From: Chitinophagales bacterium
GTDB taxonomy: Bacteria > Bacteroidota > Bacteroidia > Chitinophagales > JADIYW01
Assembly: GCA_020848315.1 (NCBI GenBank)
Contig: JADLAH010000031.1
Coordinates: 1 to 8,385 of the forward strand
Length of the DNA: 8,385 nucleotides
Reading direction: 5' to 3'
The position numbers were made by a program, and so were the translations under genes. Shown here piece after piece: positions 1 to 6,870 of this stretch. Under the pieces are notes generated by a model. The model was not told where the DNA came from. It saw only the letters and a program-made list of their open reading frames with translations, and did not search any database. The first letter of the stretch is position 1; each line of letters begins with the position of its first letter.

Positions 1-100
1 GCAATTAAACAAAAAACTGACCGACAAGGAGCAGGATGATATTGTAGCGTTTTTGAGCAGTCTGACAGGCGACATTCCGGCAGCATACAAACAACCATAA
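1..100 (+). CDS. 3' fragment of a second di-heme cytochrome c peroxidase copy (cut by window edge)
   Basis: Read in the frame starting at base 2, this stretch encodes the last 32 residues of a cytochrome c peroxidase and a TAA stop at 98-100. The protein sequence is identical to the C-terminus of the complete minus-strand gene that ends at 168. Over the 100 bases the two copies differ at one position: base 37 is T where the other copy has C in the coding sense, so the Asp codon is GAT instead of GAC, a silent change. The rest of this copy lies outside the window, so I cannot tell whether it is a full gene. It points convergently at the other copy and shares the intervening hairpin. It is either a true inverted duplication or a fold-back assembly artefact; the protein identity is certain, the biological reality is not. 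Confidence 0.6.
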   Translation, partial: QLNKKLTDKEQDDIVAFLSSLTGDIPAAYKQP

Positions 101-113
101 ATCAGAGCATATG

Positions 114-154
114 CCTGAAACGGGGCGGCTCCTTCGGAGCCGCCCCGTTTCAGG
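114..154. terminator. GC-rich hairpin at the centre of the inverted repeat, possible bidirectional terminator
   Basis: A 19-bp perfect stem (114-132 with 136-154) closes on a 3-base loop and lies 13 bases beyond each peroxidase stop codon. The stem is very GC-rich in its inner half. Neither side is followed by a proper T-run, which is unusual for an intrinsic terminator. Its position after the stop codons supports a transcript-end or 3'-protecting role. If the inverted repeat is an assembly artefact, this hairpin is the natural turning point, and the true downstream T-tract may have been lost. Confidence 0.55.
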
Positions 155-167
155 TATATGCTCTGAT

Positions 168-1217
168 TTATGGTTGTTTGTATGCTGCCGGAATGTCGCC
201 TGTCAGACTGCTCAAAAACGCTACAATATCGTCCTGCTCCTTGTCGGTCAGTTTTTTGTTTAATTGCGTTTGTGCCATGATGTCCACCGCCGCTTTCAGG
301 CTGCTCACGCTGCCATCATGGAAATACGGACCGGTTTTCTCCACGTTGCGCAGTGAAGGAACTTTTAACACGTATTTGTCACTTTCATTTTTTGAAATAT
401 CAAAAACGCCGTTGTCAATTTTCGCACTCTTCGTGAAATCCCAGTAATTGCCGTATACACCGAATTTCTGGAACATCGTGCCTCCCAGCGCATTGCCGGT
501 ATGACAGGTGGTACAGCCCGTTTCAATGAAGGCTTTCATCCCGTCTTTCTGTTGTTGGGTGAGTGCTTTGAGGTCGCCTTTGAGGTAGTCATCCAGTTTG
601 GAAGGAGTGATGAGTTTTCGCTCAAATGCGGCGATAGCCTGCTGCACATTCCAATAGGAAATCGGATCTTCGTCCGCAGGGAAAGCCTTGGTGAAAAGGT
701 CGCCGTATTCCTCTATCAGGTGCAGGCGTTTCACCAGAAATTCTTCGGATGGCACCGCCATTTCCACCGGATTGAGGATAGGACCTCCCGCCTGTTCTTC
801 TACGTCTTTTGCGCGGCCGTCCCAGAATTGCTTGCTGTGCAGCGCGGCATTCAGTACCGTAGGGGAGTTGCGGCCTCCGAGACCACCGTCATTACCCGGC
901 GAGAAAGAACGATTGTCGACACCGAAGGTGGACAGATTATGGCAGGAATTACAACTGATGGTATTGTCTTTTGATAAACGCACATCAAAATAGAGCTTTT
1001 TGCCCAGCGCTACTTTTTCTTCCGTTATCGGGTATTTGTCATCTTCCGCGGTTTTCGGCAGATAGCCAAACAGTGCCGAACCCTTTTCCTGCAGAAAAGC
1101 GTCGAGCGGAGACATATTTTTCAGTTGTTCATTGGTGGAGAAATCTTCCACTTTTAGTTTTTGTTTACATCCGATCAGTAAAAAGAGAAGGGAGCCAACA
1201 AGGGTTATTTTTTTCAT
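168..1217 (-). CDS. Di-heme cytochrome c peroxidase (MauG/CcpA family), lipoprotein
   Basis: This 349-residue protein is a bacterial di-heme cytochrome c peroxidase, which reduces H2O2 to water in the periplasm using electrons from small cytochromes or quinol-linked carriers. An N-terminal lipoprotein signal (hydrophobic residues 5-16, lipobox LIGC with Cys17) predicts membrane anchoring. Two CXXCH heme sites are visible: CNSCH at 89-93 (N-terminal domain) and CTTCH at 235-239 (C-terminal domain). Family-typical stretches lie between and after them: FWDGRA at 131-136, NPVEMA at 149-154, and VPSLRNV plus GPYFHDG at 286-302. The length is usual for the family. MauG-like proteins acting on other substrates share this architecture, so the physiological substrate is inferred. 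The gene appears to stand alone; its last 32 codons are duplicated in inverted orientation at the left edge of the window. No clear TAnnTTTG promoter box is seen upstream. Confidence 0.93.
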   Translation of the reverse strand: MKKITLVGSLLFLLIGCKQKLKVEDFSTNEQLKNMSPLDAFLQEKGSALFGYLPKTAEDDKYPITEEKVALGKKLYFDVRLSKDNTISCNSCHNLSTFGVDNRSFSPGNDGGLGGRNSPTVLNAALHSKQFWDGRAKDVEEQAGGPILNPVEMAVPSEEFLVKRLHLIEEYGDLFTKAFPADEDPISYWNVQQAIAAFERKLITPSKLDDYLKGDLKALTQQQKDGMKAFIETGCTTCHTGNALGGTMFQKFGVYGNYWDFTKSAKIDNGVFDISKNESDKYVLKVPSLRNVEKTGPYFHDGSVSSLKAAVDIMAQTQLNKKLTDKEQDDIVAFLSSLTGDIPAAYKQP

Positions 1218-1332
1218 ACAACAGGGATTTCTAAATACTATGATTCAATGCATAAAAATAATACCATTTTTTTGAGTATGATATTTTTGCCTGACTTCTT
1301 TTCTAACTATAGACTTATTTTAAATTTGTCTA

Positions 1333-1365
1333 AATAAAAAATGCCTGCATATCGCAGGCATTTTC
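1333..1365 (-). terminator. Intrinsic terminator of icd
   Basis: An 11-bp perfect stem (1338-1348 with 1354-1364; core AATGCCTGC/GCAGGCATT) with a 5-base loop begins about 20 bases past the icd stop codon. On the minus strand it runs into a T-rich tract (complement of 1331-1340). This is a standard Rho-independent terminator and separates icd from the peroxidase gene. Confidence 0.9.
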
Positions 1366-1384
1366 TTGTATATCTGAAATTTGA

Positions 1385-2653
1385 TTACATATTGCTGATG
1401 ATGGCATCGCCAAATTCAGAGCATTTGAGCAGTGTCGCTCCTTCCATCAAACGGTGGAAGTCGTAAGTAACGGTTTTGTTGGAAATGGCTTGTTCCATAC
1501 CTTTCACAATCAGTTCCGCAGCTTCTGTCCAGCCCAGGAATTCCAGCATCATCACACCGGAAAGAATCACGGAACTTGGATTCACTTTGTCCTGGTTCGC
1601 GTATTTCGGCGCGGTGCCGTGGGTAGCCTCAAAGATAGCCATACCAGTCAGGTAGTTGATGTTAGCGCCCGGCGCGATGCCGATACCACCTACCAATGCA
1701 GCAAGGGCATCAGAAATATAGTCACCGTTCAGGTTCAGCGTCGCCACCACGTCGTACTCATCCGGACGCAGGATAATCTGTTGCAGGAAGTTATCCGCGA
1801 TAGCATCCTTGATAATCAGTTTTCCGGCTGCTTCTGCGGCTTTCATCGCTGCATTGGCTTCCGCCTGTCCTTCTTCCGCCAAAATCTGGTCGTATTGTCT
1901 CCAGGTAAATACTTTGTCGCCGTATTCACGTTCTGCCAGCTGATAGCCCCACTCCTTGAATTTACCTTCCGTAAATTTCATGATGTTGCCTTTGTGTACC
2001 AACGTCACGGATTTTCTATTGTGCGCCAACGCGTAGTTGATAGCGGAACGTACCAATCTTTCCGTGCCATCCAGCGATACCGGCTTGATACCGAGAGAAG
2101 ATGTTTCAGGGAAACGGATTTTGTCGCCCACATTCATTTCTGTCTGCAGGAAATGCAATAATTTTTTGCATTCTTCCGTGCCCTGCATCCATTCAATACC
2201 CGCGTAGATATCTTCGGTGTTTTCGCGGAAGATAATCATATCTACCAGATCAGGCACTTTGGAGTTGGATGGAACACCATCGAAATAACGCACCGGACGA
2301 ACACAGGCATACAAGTCGAGCAACTGACGCAATGCCACGTTCAGCGAGCGGATACCGCCGCCTACCGGTGTGGTTAAAGGACCTTTTATCGCGATTAAGT
2401 TTTCTGTAATCACTTCCAGTGTTTCATCCGGCAACCAGGAACCTGTCTGTTTGTATGCTTTCTCTCCGGCCAATACTTCTTTCCAGTGTATTTTTCGCTG
2501 TCCGCCATAGGCTTTCTCCACTGCCGCATCCATTACACGAACGGAAGCACGCCAGATATCCGGCCCTGTACCATCGCCCTCAATAAACGGAATTACTGGC
2601 TCATTCGGCACGTGCAGGTGCCCGTCTTTCATCATAATTTTTTCTGCTGCCAT
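1385..2653 (-). CDS. icd: Isocitrate dehydrogenase, NADP-dependent
   Basis: This 422-residue enzyme oxidatively decarboxylates isocitrate to 2-oxoglutarate in the cytoplasmic TCA cycle. It aligns along its length with the E. coli-type homodimeric Icd (416 residues). Visible signatures are the N-terminal IEGDGTGPD (24-32), the substrate loop [13 protein letters not shown] with Ser103 (equivalent to the phosphorylated Ser113 of E. coli), [10 protein letters not shown] (143-152), [12 protein letters not shown] (219-230), [13 protein letters not shown] (307-319) and the C-terminal CSEFGDAI. Lys350, Tyr351, Val357, Tyr397 and Arg401 match the residues that set NADP specificity. Residues 243-282 differ from E. 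coli in sequence and contain an Ala/Glu-rich stretch. No AceK-type kinase gene is in the window. The start at 2653 fits the family N-terminus; no strong Shine-Dalgarno is seen. The gene is monocistronic, with its own promoter and terminator. Confidence 0.97.
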   Translation of the reverse strand: MAAEKIMMKDGHLHVPNEPVIPFIEGDGTGPDIWRASVRVMDAAVEKAYGGQRKIHWKEVLAGEKAYKQTGSWLPDETLEVITENLIAIKGPLTTPVGGGIRSLNVALRQLLDLYACVRPVRYFDGVPSNSKVPDLVDMIIFRENTEDIYAGIEWMQGTEECKKLLHFLQTEMNVGDKIRFPETSSLGIKPVSLDGTERLVRSAINYALAHNRKSVTLVHKGNIMKFTEGKFKEWGYQLAEREYGDKVFTWRQYDQILAEEGQAEANAAMKAAEAAGKLIIKDAIADNFLQQIILRPDEYDVVATLNLNGDYISDALAALVGGIGIAPGANINYLTGMAIFEATHGTAPKYANQDKVNPSSVILSGVMMLEFLGWTEAAELIVKGMEQAISNKTVTYDFHRLMEGATLLKCSEFGDAIISNM

Positions 2654-2721
2654 ACTGCTTGAATTTAATTTTTAGAGTAATATATGCCATATCTGTAGTC
2701 TGTGTAAACCATGCAGATATA

Positions 2722-2810
2722 TATGCGTTTTACGATGCAAATATACACATTATCCGCTCGTTTAACACAAAGTTTACAGACATTGTTTTTAATAAATGTG
2801 AAAACGCATA
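2722..2810. repeat. 10-bp inverted repeat bracketing the icd promoter
   Basis: TATGCGTTTT at 2722-2731 and AAAACGCATA at 2801-2810 are perfect reverse complements separated by 69 bases. One arm lies just downstream of the predicted icd transcription start and the other beyond the -33 element, an arrangement that would suit a pair of operator sites. By rough estimate a match this long arises by chance in an intergenic region of this size only a few percent of the time, but no binding protein can be named. Confidence 0.45.
2738..2771 (-). promoter_or_regulatory. Bacteroidota-type promoter of icd
   Basis: On the minus strand the -7 box is TATATTTG (complement of 2738-2745), a full match to TAnnTTTG. 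A TTTG -33 element (complement of 2768-2771) lies 22 bases upstream, slightly wider than usual. Transcription would start near 2733, leaving a leader of about 80 bases. That leader contains a weak 7-bp hairpin (2689-2695 with 2714-2720). Confidence 0.7.
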
Positions 2811-2864
2811 AAAAAGTTCCGGGGCAGAAATAGTTTTTCAAGGCCTTTCTCTACAGAAAATAAT

Positions 2865-2872
2865 TACCTTTG
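2865..2872 (+). promoter_or_regulatory. -7 promoter box of ruvB, implying a leaderless start
   Basis: TACCTTTG fully matches the Bacteroidota -7 consensus TAnnTTTG and ends only 4 bases before the ruvB ATG at 2877. Since transcription normally starts a few bases after the final G, the mRNA would begin at or next to the start codon. No TTTG -33 element is found at the usual distance. Confidence 0.55.
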
Positions 2873-2876
2873 TGTT

Positions 2877-3902
2877 ATGCAGAATCCGAATTTAGATGCG
2901 ACGGGTGAGTTTCTCTCCAGAACCGAAAAGGAACTGGAAAAGGTGCTGCGTCCGCAGGCATTCGAGCAGTTTGCCGGACAGCCGCAGATCATCGAAAACC
3001 TGCACGTATTTATTCAGGCCGCCAAGCAACGTGACGAAGCACTCGACCATGTGCTGTTGCACGGACCTCCGGGATTGGGCAAGACTACCTTATCCAATAT
3101 CATTGCCAATGAGCTGGGTGTCGAGATGAAAACGACCTCGGGACCGGTGCTCGAAAAGCCGGGTGATCTGGCCGGACTGTTGACGAACCTGCAGCCCAAT
3201 GATGTATTGTTCATTGACGAAATCCACCGGCTGAATACGACCATTGAGGAGTATCTCTACTCTGCGATGGAGGATTATAAGATAGATATCATGATTGACA
3301 GCGGGCCGAGTGCCCGGAGCATACAGCTCAACCTGAATCCGTTTACGCTGATTGGCGCCACCACCCGATCGGGATTGCTGACGGCGCCGCTGCGCGCCCG
3401 GTTTGGTATCACCTTCCGGCTGGAATATTACACGGTAGATGTGTTGAAGCGCATTATTACAAGATCTTCCGGCATTCTGAATACGCGCATAGATGATGCG
3501 GGCGCGGAAGAGATTGCGAAGCGCAGCCGCGGTACGCCTCGTATTGCCAATGCCTTGTTGCGTCGTGTGCGCGATTTTGCCCAGATAAAAGGAGATGGCA
3601 ACATCGGACTGGAGATAGCAAAATATGGTTTGTCGGCACTGAATGTGGACGAGCACGGACTGGATGAAATGGACAATAAAATTTTGTCGGTGATTATTGA
3701 GAAATTCGCGGGCGGACCTGTGGGCATCAACACGATTGCCACCGCGGTGGGCGAGGAGCCCGGCACGCTGGAAGAAGTATATGAGCCTTTCCTGATTCAG
3801 GAAGGTTATCTGAAACGCACGCCGCGCGGTCGCGAAGCGACCGCGAAAGCCTACCAGCATATCGGGAAAGTGCCGCCGCAACAAACCGGAACATTGTTTT
3901 AA
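2877..3902 (+). CDS. ruvB: Holliday junction branch migration helicase RuvB
   Basis: This 341-residue protein is the AAA+ motor of the RuvABC complex; hexameric rings drive branch migration of Holliday junctions during recombinational repair. The N-terminal [12 protein letters not shown] (24-35) is the usual RuvB lead-in. Walker A is GPPGLGKTT (63-71), Walker B is LFIDEIH (111-117), sensor 1 is GATTR (160-164), the arginine-finger segment is PLRARFG (171-177), and sensor 2 is RGTPRIA (218-224). The C-terminal winged helix ends in RTPRGR (314-319). Length and start match the family. The DNA partner gene ruvA and the resolvase gene ruvC are not in this window. Two small genes follow at 9 and 3 bases and are probably co-transcribed. 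The -7 box sits almost on the ATG, so translation may be leaderless. Confidence 0.98.
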   Translation: MQNPNLDATGEFLSRTEKELEKVLRPQAFEQFAGQPQIIENLHVFIQAAKQRDEALDHVLLHGPPGLGKTTLSNIIANELGVEMKTTSGPVLEKPGDLAGLLTNLQPNDVLFIDEIHRLNTTIEEYLYSAMEDYKIDIMIDSGPSARSIQLNLNPFTLIGATTRSGLLTAPLRARFGITFRLEYYTVDVLKRIITRSSGILNTRIDDAGAEEIAKRSRGTPRIANALLRRVRDFAQIKGDGNIGLEIAKYGLSALNVDEHGLDEMDNKILSVIIEKFAGGPVGINTIATAVGEEPGTLEEVYEPFLIQEGYLKRTPRGREATAKAYQHIGKVPPQQTGTLF

Positions 3903-3911
3903 TTTCCTGCC

Positions 3912-4391
3912 ATGAAACACATCTTTCTATATGCCTCGCTGTGCATTCTTTTTGCAGGTTGTAACAACAGCCATACACATACGCTGAAAACAGCGGATGG
4001 CACCGAATTGAAAGTGGAATTGCCCGATAATATCGAGCTGGCCACCGACTCCGTGCACTTCACGGAAAAACTGATTATGAATACCATTCACTGGAAACTG
4101 ACCGGCACGGAACCTTTCTGGAGTATTTCCATTCACGGCGACAGCGTGAAGTACATCACGCCGGAAAATCAGATAAAAGGAGAACAGTTTATCATAGCAT
4201 CTTTGCTGACCGAACAGGATGCCGCTGATGAAACTGTTGTCTACGAGTACACCCTGAATGATCCGGACGCTTCCCGCATTACCATAAGAAAAGAAGTGTG
4301 TTCGGATGGTATGAGCGATAAGCAATATGCGTATGCCGCCACATTTGATTACGGAAAATTACAACTGAAAGGTTGTGCTGAAAAAAAATAA
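3912..4391 (+). CDS. Small lipoprotein with a COG3650-like domain, function unknown
   Basis: The 159-residue product starts with a lipoprotein signal: hydrophobic residues 4-15 and lipobox FAGC with Cys17, so it should be anchored in the cell envelope. The mature part carries TGTEPFWSISI around residues 64-74 and, near the C-terminus, a cysteine followed by SDGMSDKQYAY and a final KGCAEKK. The EPFW motif and the C-SDGMSD...GCA pattern resemble the uncharacterised COG3650 group of envelope proteins; this is recalled family knowledge, not a search. The two C-terminal-half cysteines may form a disulfide. The gene begins 9 bases after ruvB and ends 3 bases before the next gene, without a visible Shine-Dalgarno, so it is probably the second gene of the operon. 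The link to DNA repair is likely only positional. Confidence 0.8.
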   Translation: MKHIFLYASLCILFAGCNNSHTHTLKTADGTELKVELPDNIELATDSVHFTEKLIMNTIHWKLTGTEPFWSISIHGDSVKYITPENQIKGEQFIIASLLTEQDAADETVVYEYTLNDPDASRITIRKEVCSDGMSDKQYAYAATFDYGKLQLKGCAEKK

Positions 4392-4394
4392 GCT

Positions 4395-4622
4395 ATGGAA
4401 GATCACTCACTCGTCAGAATTGCCACTTATTACAACCATTTCGAAGCGGAACTGGCCAAGCTGAAACTGGAAGAAAACGGAATTTATGCTTTTATCAAAA
4501 ATGAGCATATAGCGCAACTGCAGATAGGTTGGGCGAATTTTGAATTAATGGTAAACGATGATCAGCGCGAGGCGGCGCTGGCAATACTGGAGGAGCCGGA
4601 AGCGGAAGAACCTGCCTGTTAA
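4395..4622 (+). CDS. DUF2007-like small protein (putative signal-transducing domain)
   Basis: The 75-residue soluble, acidic protein has the pattern of DUF2007 (PF09413): an opening strand VRIATYYNHFEAELAKLKLEE, then NGIYAFIKNEHIA, a short IGWANFELMVNDDQREAALAIL segment, and an acidic tail. The family is predicted to adopt a small ferredoxin-like fold and is called a putative signal-transducing protein, but no biochemical role is established. The long helix after the first strand (about residues 16-28) and the second helix in the DDQREAALAIL region are evident. It begins 3 bases after the lipoprotein stop, so it is probably the last gene of the ruvB cluster. Its stop codon overlaps the stop codon of the convergent pssA gene, leaving no space for a terminator. 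Confidence 0.75.
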   Translation: MEDHSLVRIATYYNHFEAELAKLKLEENGIYAFIKNEHIAQLQIGWANFELMVNDDQREAALAILEEPEAEEPAC

Positions 4623-5359
4623 TGCGCTTTCTTTTTTTCAAATGCGTTGTGCAGTATCGCGAATACCACATAGCTAATAATCACGGTGCTCAGACCGAGC
4701 CATTGCAGCAGCAGAATCTGCGGAATCACACTAAGTAGAAACAATACCCGCATCTTGTTTTTTTTCCAGTCGAACGGATTTCCTTTCATGCTGAAAATCT
4801 CTATTTCCGCTACCATCAGGAAGGCGAGGATAAATGAAATAACGATAGCCGCTACTTTGGCATATAAGAGCGTGCTCCAGTCGCTTGCGGTCATCCATCC
4901 TTCAAAAAACTGCATATAAAATCCCAATACAAACAGGGCGCCAGCCGGCGTTGCCAGTCCGATAAAATTTTCCGTTTGCCGCGTGTCAAGGTTGAACTTT
5001 GCCAGTCGCAGACAGGCGAATAAGGTATAGGCAAATCCGCTGAGTGCCCACGGGGTTTGCAGGAAGGAATTGTCTGCATTTTCCGGTTGCATCGTCACCA
5101 GCTGATTGATGATACTGAACAGCATCATGCCCGGCAATACGCCAAAAGTGACCATATCCGCCAATGAGTCCAGCTGTCCGCCCAGTTCGGATTTCACGTT
5201 CAGCGCGCGTGCGACAAAGCCATCGAGAAAGTCGGCAATCAGGGAAACGGCGATAAATACGGGAACCAATGTATAATGGTGCTGTAGGCAGGCCAGTATG
5301 CCCAGGCAGCCCGTCAGCAGATTCAGCAGTGTCAGTGAATTGGGAATGTGTTTTTTCAT
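4619..5359 (-). CDS. pssA: CDP-diacylglycerol--serine O-phosphatidyltransferase
   Basis: The 246-residue membrane protein joins CDP-diacylglycerol and serine to give phosphatidylserine, the precursor of phosphatidylethanolamine. It contains the exact CDP-alcohol phosphatidyltransferase signature DG-x2-AR-x8-G-x3-D-x3-D: Asp46, Gly47, Ala50, Arg51, Gly60, Asp64 and Asp68. The opening IPNSLTLLNLLTGCLGI is typical of the PssA branch, and roughly eight hydrophobic segments span the chain. The related phosphatidylglycerophosphate synthase shares the signature but usually has a different N-terminus. The gene lies 18 bases downstream of the S1P-lyase-like gene on the same strand, consistent with co-transcription, although a full TAnnTTTG box overlapping the lyase stop could give it its own promoter. 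Its stop overlaps that of the convergent DUF2007-like gene. No phosphatidylserine decarboxylase gene is in the window. Confidence 0.93.
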   Translation of the reverse strand: MKKHIPNSLTLLNLLTGCLGILACLQHHYTLVPVFIAVSLIADFLDGFVARALNVKSELGGQLDSLADMVTFGVLPGMMLFSIINQLVTMQPENADNSFLQTPWALSGFAYTLFACLRLAKFNLDTRQTENFIGLATPAGALFVLGFYMQFFEGWMTASDWSTLLYAKVAAIVISFILAFLMVAEIEIFSMKGNPFDWKKNKMRVLFLLSVIPQILLLQWLGLSTVIISYVVFAILHNAFEKKKAH

Positions 5360-5372
5360 ATCAGAATTTACG

Positions 5373-5380
5373 CAAAGCTA
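5373..5380 (-). promoter_or_regulatory. Possible internal -7 promoter box for pssA
   Basis: On the minus strand TAGCTTTG (complement of 5373-5380) fully matches TAnnTTTG; its first three bases are the TAG stop of the upstream lyase gene. A start a few bases downstream would leave a leader of about 9 bases before pssA. No TTTG -33 element is visible, so it may be fortuitous. Confidence 0.4.
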
Positions 5381-6841
5381 TGCTTTTTTATCTTCGTGTT
5401 TGTATAGCTTGTCCAGAAAATCCACCACCATATCGTTCAATGAGCCGCTGCCCGACAGTTCGCTCATCATACCGTACATGGCGGCCTTGCGCTTGCCTTC
5501 CGGATTGCTGCTGCCAGAAAAACGCTGTGTCAGATTGGTGAACTGCTGCTCATTCAGGATTTTTTTCAGTCCTTTTACCGCGCCAATCTGAAGGTTGTTT
5601 TTCAGATGTAACAAAGAAAAACGCTTCGCTTTCTGCACCGCCGTTTTCAGGTCGCGGATAAAGGATTCGCCTTTGCCCACATGGATGTAATTCAACACGA
5701 TGTGGAGGCTCGATGGCAGCTGCTGCCGGTTGATGGTCCAGCCCAGTTCGCCCAGTTCATCGGCCACCTCATACATATCCAGCGTGTCGGAGGTGATGGC
5801 AAACAAGGTCGCGATGGGTTGTCCCAGTATCTTTAATTCGGGAATCTCTTCGCGGATAATTCTTTTGATGTAGACCGTTTCTTCATACGTCTCCTTGGCC
5901 ATGCGCAGATAGCCGTCCATGCCGATGTGGTTGAGTGCTGTCCATGCCGCCGCGATAGGTCCGCCGCCGCGGGTGCCCATGAAGGATGGGGAACCGTAGA
6001 TGCCGCCACTCCAGTCGGTTTTGACATAAAACTGTCCTTTGCGCAAATCCGGATTTTTGTAAAGCACCACCGAAGCGCCTTTGGCCGCGTAGCCGTATTT
6101 GTGGAGGTCCGCCGACATGGAAGTGACGCCGTCCACCGAGAAATCGAAAGGTGGAATATCCACGCTGTTCATTTTCAGGAAAGGCAGGATAAAGCCGCCC
6201 ACGCAGGCATCCACGTGCATCAGGCAGTGGTGACTTTTCGCGATTTTCGCCATTTCCTCAATCGGGTCTATCATGCCCTGCGGATAGGATGGCGCGGAAC
6301 CGACAATCAGCACGGTGTCCGCAGTGATATTCTTTTTCAGGTCTTCGAGGTCCACCTGAAAGTTCGCGTCCACTTTGATCAGTTTGTAGTTGAGTTCGAT
6401 GGTGTCCGCCGCTTTGCAGAAAGCCGGATGCGCCGTCACCGGCAGCAACATCAGCGGATTGCGACTGCGTTTGTGTTTTTTAGCCCATTCCTTCGCGGCT
6501 TTTACCGCCATGAAGATACTCTCTGTGCCACCGGAAGTCATTGTACCGCTCACCTGTTCGTCGCCGTGCAGCAGGTTGGCCGCGATGCGCACCACGTCAT
6601 TTTCCATTTGTTTCAGACTCGGGAAAACGGCGGGATTCAGTGCATTGGTGGCCGAAAAATCCATATAGGCTTTCTTGATGACAGCATAGTAGGCATCGCC
6701 GGGATAGTAGACATATCCGAAGAACTTTCCTTCTTTCCAGTTCATATCGTCTGTTGTCAGTTCCCGGAGGCGCTGATGTATGGCTTCTTCGGAGAGACCG
6801 TTTTCCGGTAAATGAGTAGTCGGTGACATGGTGCTTGGCAT
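5378..6841 (-). CDS. Sphingosine-1-phosphate lyase-like PLP-dependent enzyme
   Basis: This 487-residue protein belongs to the group II PLP decarboxylase fold and resembles eukaryotic S1P lyase (yeast Dpl1, human SGPL1) more than amino-acid decarboxylases. Such lyases split phosphorylated sphingoid bases into a fatty aldehyde and phosphoethanolamine. Visible landmarks are SGTMTSGGTESIFMA (98-112, PLP phosphate), TAHPAF with His138 stacking on PLP, LIVGSAPSYPQG (178-189), HVDACVGGF with Asp211, and SADLHKYGYAAKG with the Schiff-base Lys248. Further matches are WSGGIYGSPSFMGTRGG (277-293) and a C-terminal MYGM...FLDKLY block (455-480), a hallmark of S1P lyases. Unlike the eukaryotic enzymes it has no N-terminal membrane anchor, so it is probably cytoplasmic like the known Symbiobacterium enzyme. 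pssA follows 18 bases downstream. The start at 6841 is uncertain, as Met5 is also possible. Substrate is inferred; a related amino-acid decarboxylase is the main alternative. Confidence 0.87.
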   Translation of the reverse strand: MPSTMSPTTHLPENGLSEEAIHQRLRELTTDDMNWKEGKFFGYVYYPGDAYYAVIKKAYMDFSATNALNPAVFPSLKQMENDVVRIAANLLHGDEQVSGTMTSGGTESIFMAVKAAKEWAKKHKRSRNPLMLLPVTAHPAFCKAADTIELNYKLIKVDANFQVDLEDLKKNITADTVLIVGSAPSYPQGMIDPIEEMAKIAKSHHCLMHVDACVGGFILPFLKMNSVDIPPFDFSVDGVTSMSADLHKYGYAAKGASVVLYKNPDLRKGQFYVKTDWSGGIYGSPSFMGTRGGGPIAAAWTALNHIGMDGYLRMAKETYEETVYIKRIIREEIPELKILGQPIATLFAITSDTLDMYEVADELGELGWTINRQQLPSSLHIVLNYIHVGKGESFIRDLKTAVQKAKRFSLLHLKNNLQIGAVKGLKKILNEQQFTNLTQRFSGSSNPEGKRKAAMYGMMSELSGSGSLNDMVVDFLDKLYKHEDKKA

Positions 6842-6870
6842 TTATAGTTTTATCGGGAATTTACCCGTTA

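Larger units (their letters stand above)
1..267. repeat. Long near-perfect inverted repeat containing two convergent peroxidase gene ends
   Basis: Bases 1-132 are the reverse complement of 136-267, around a 3-base centre (133-135, TTC). Of 132 pairs, 130 match. The two mismatches are 37/231 (silent, coding) and 113/155 (intergenic, a G/T pair). The symmetry is still intact at base 1, so the repeat probably extends left of the window. The right arm is the end of the complete peroxidase gene plus its downstream spacer. Confidence 0.95.

Noticed and set aside
501..974. 157-codon plus-strand ORF
   Set aside because: Antisense to the di-heme peroxidase gene, which has both heme motifs.
1321..1328. 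TAAATTTG on the plus strand, a full -7 box match
   Set aside because: No plus-strand gene follows it; the next feature is the icd terminator, so it is probably a chance match in AT-rich sequence.
1454..2161. 235-codon plus-strand ORF
   Set aside because: Antisense to icd and without any recognisable motif.
3090..3920. 276-codon minus-strand ORF
   Set aside because: Antisense to ruvB, whose motifs are complete; no recognisable features in the antisense product.
4729..4740. The 12-base word CACTAAGTAGAA, also present near 7786
   Set aside because: One copy is inside pssA coding sequence and the other is in spacer; no flanking similarity, so not a mobile or regulatory repeat.
5927..6811. 294-codon plus-strand ORF
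   Set aside because: Entirely antisense to the well-supported S1P-lyase-like gene; the translation shows no domain and looks like a shadow of its codon use.
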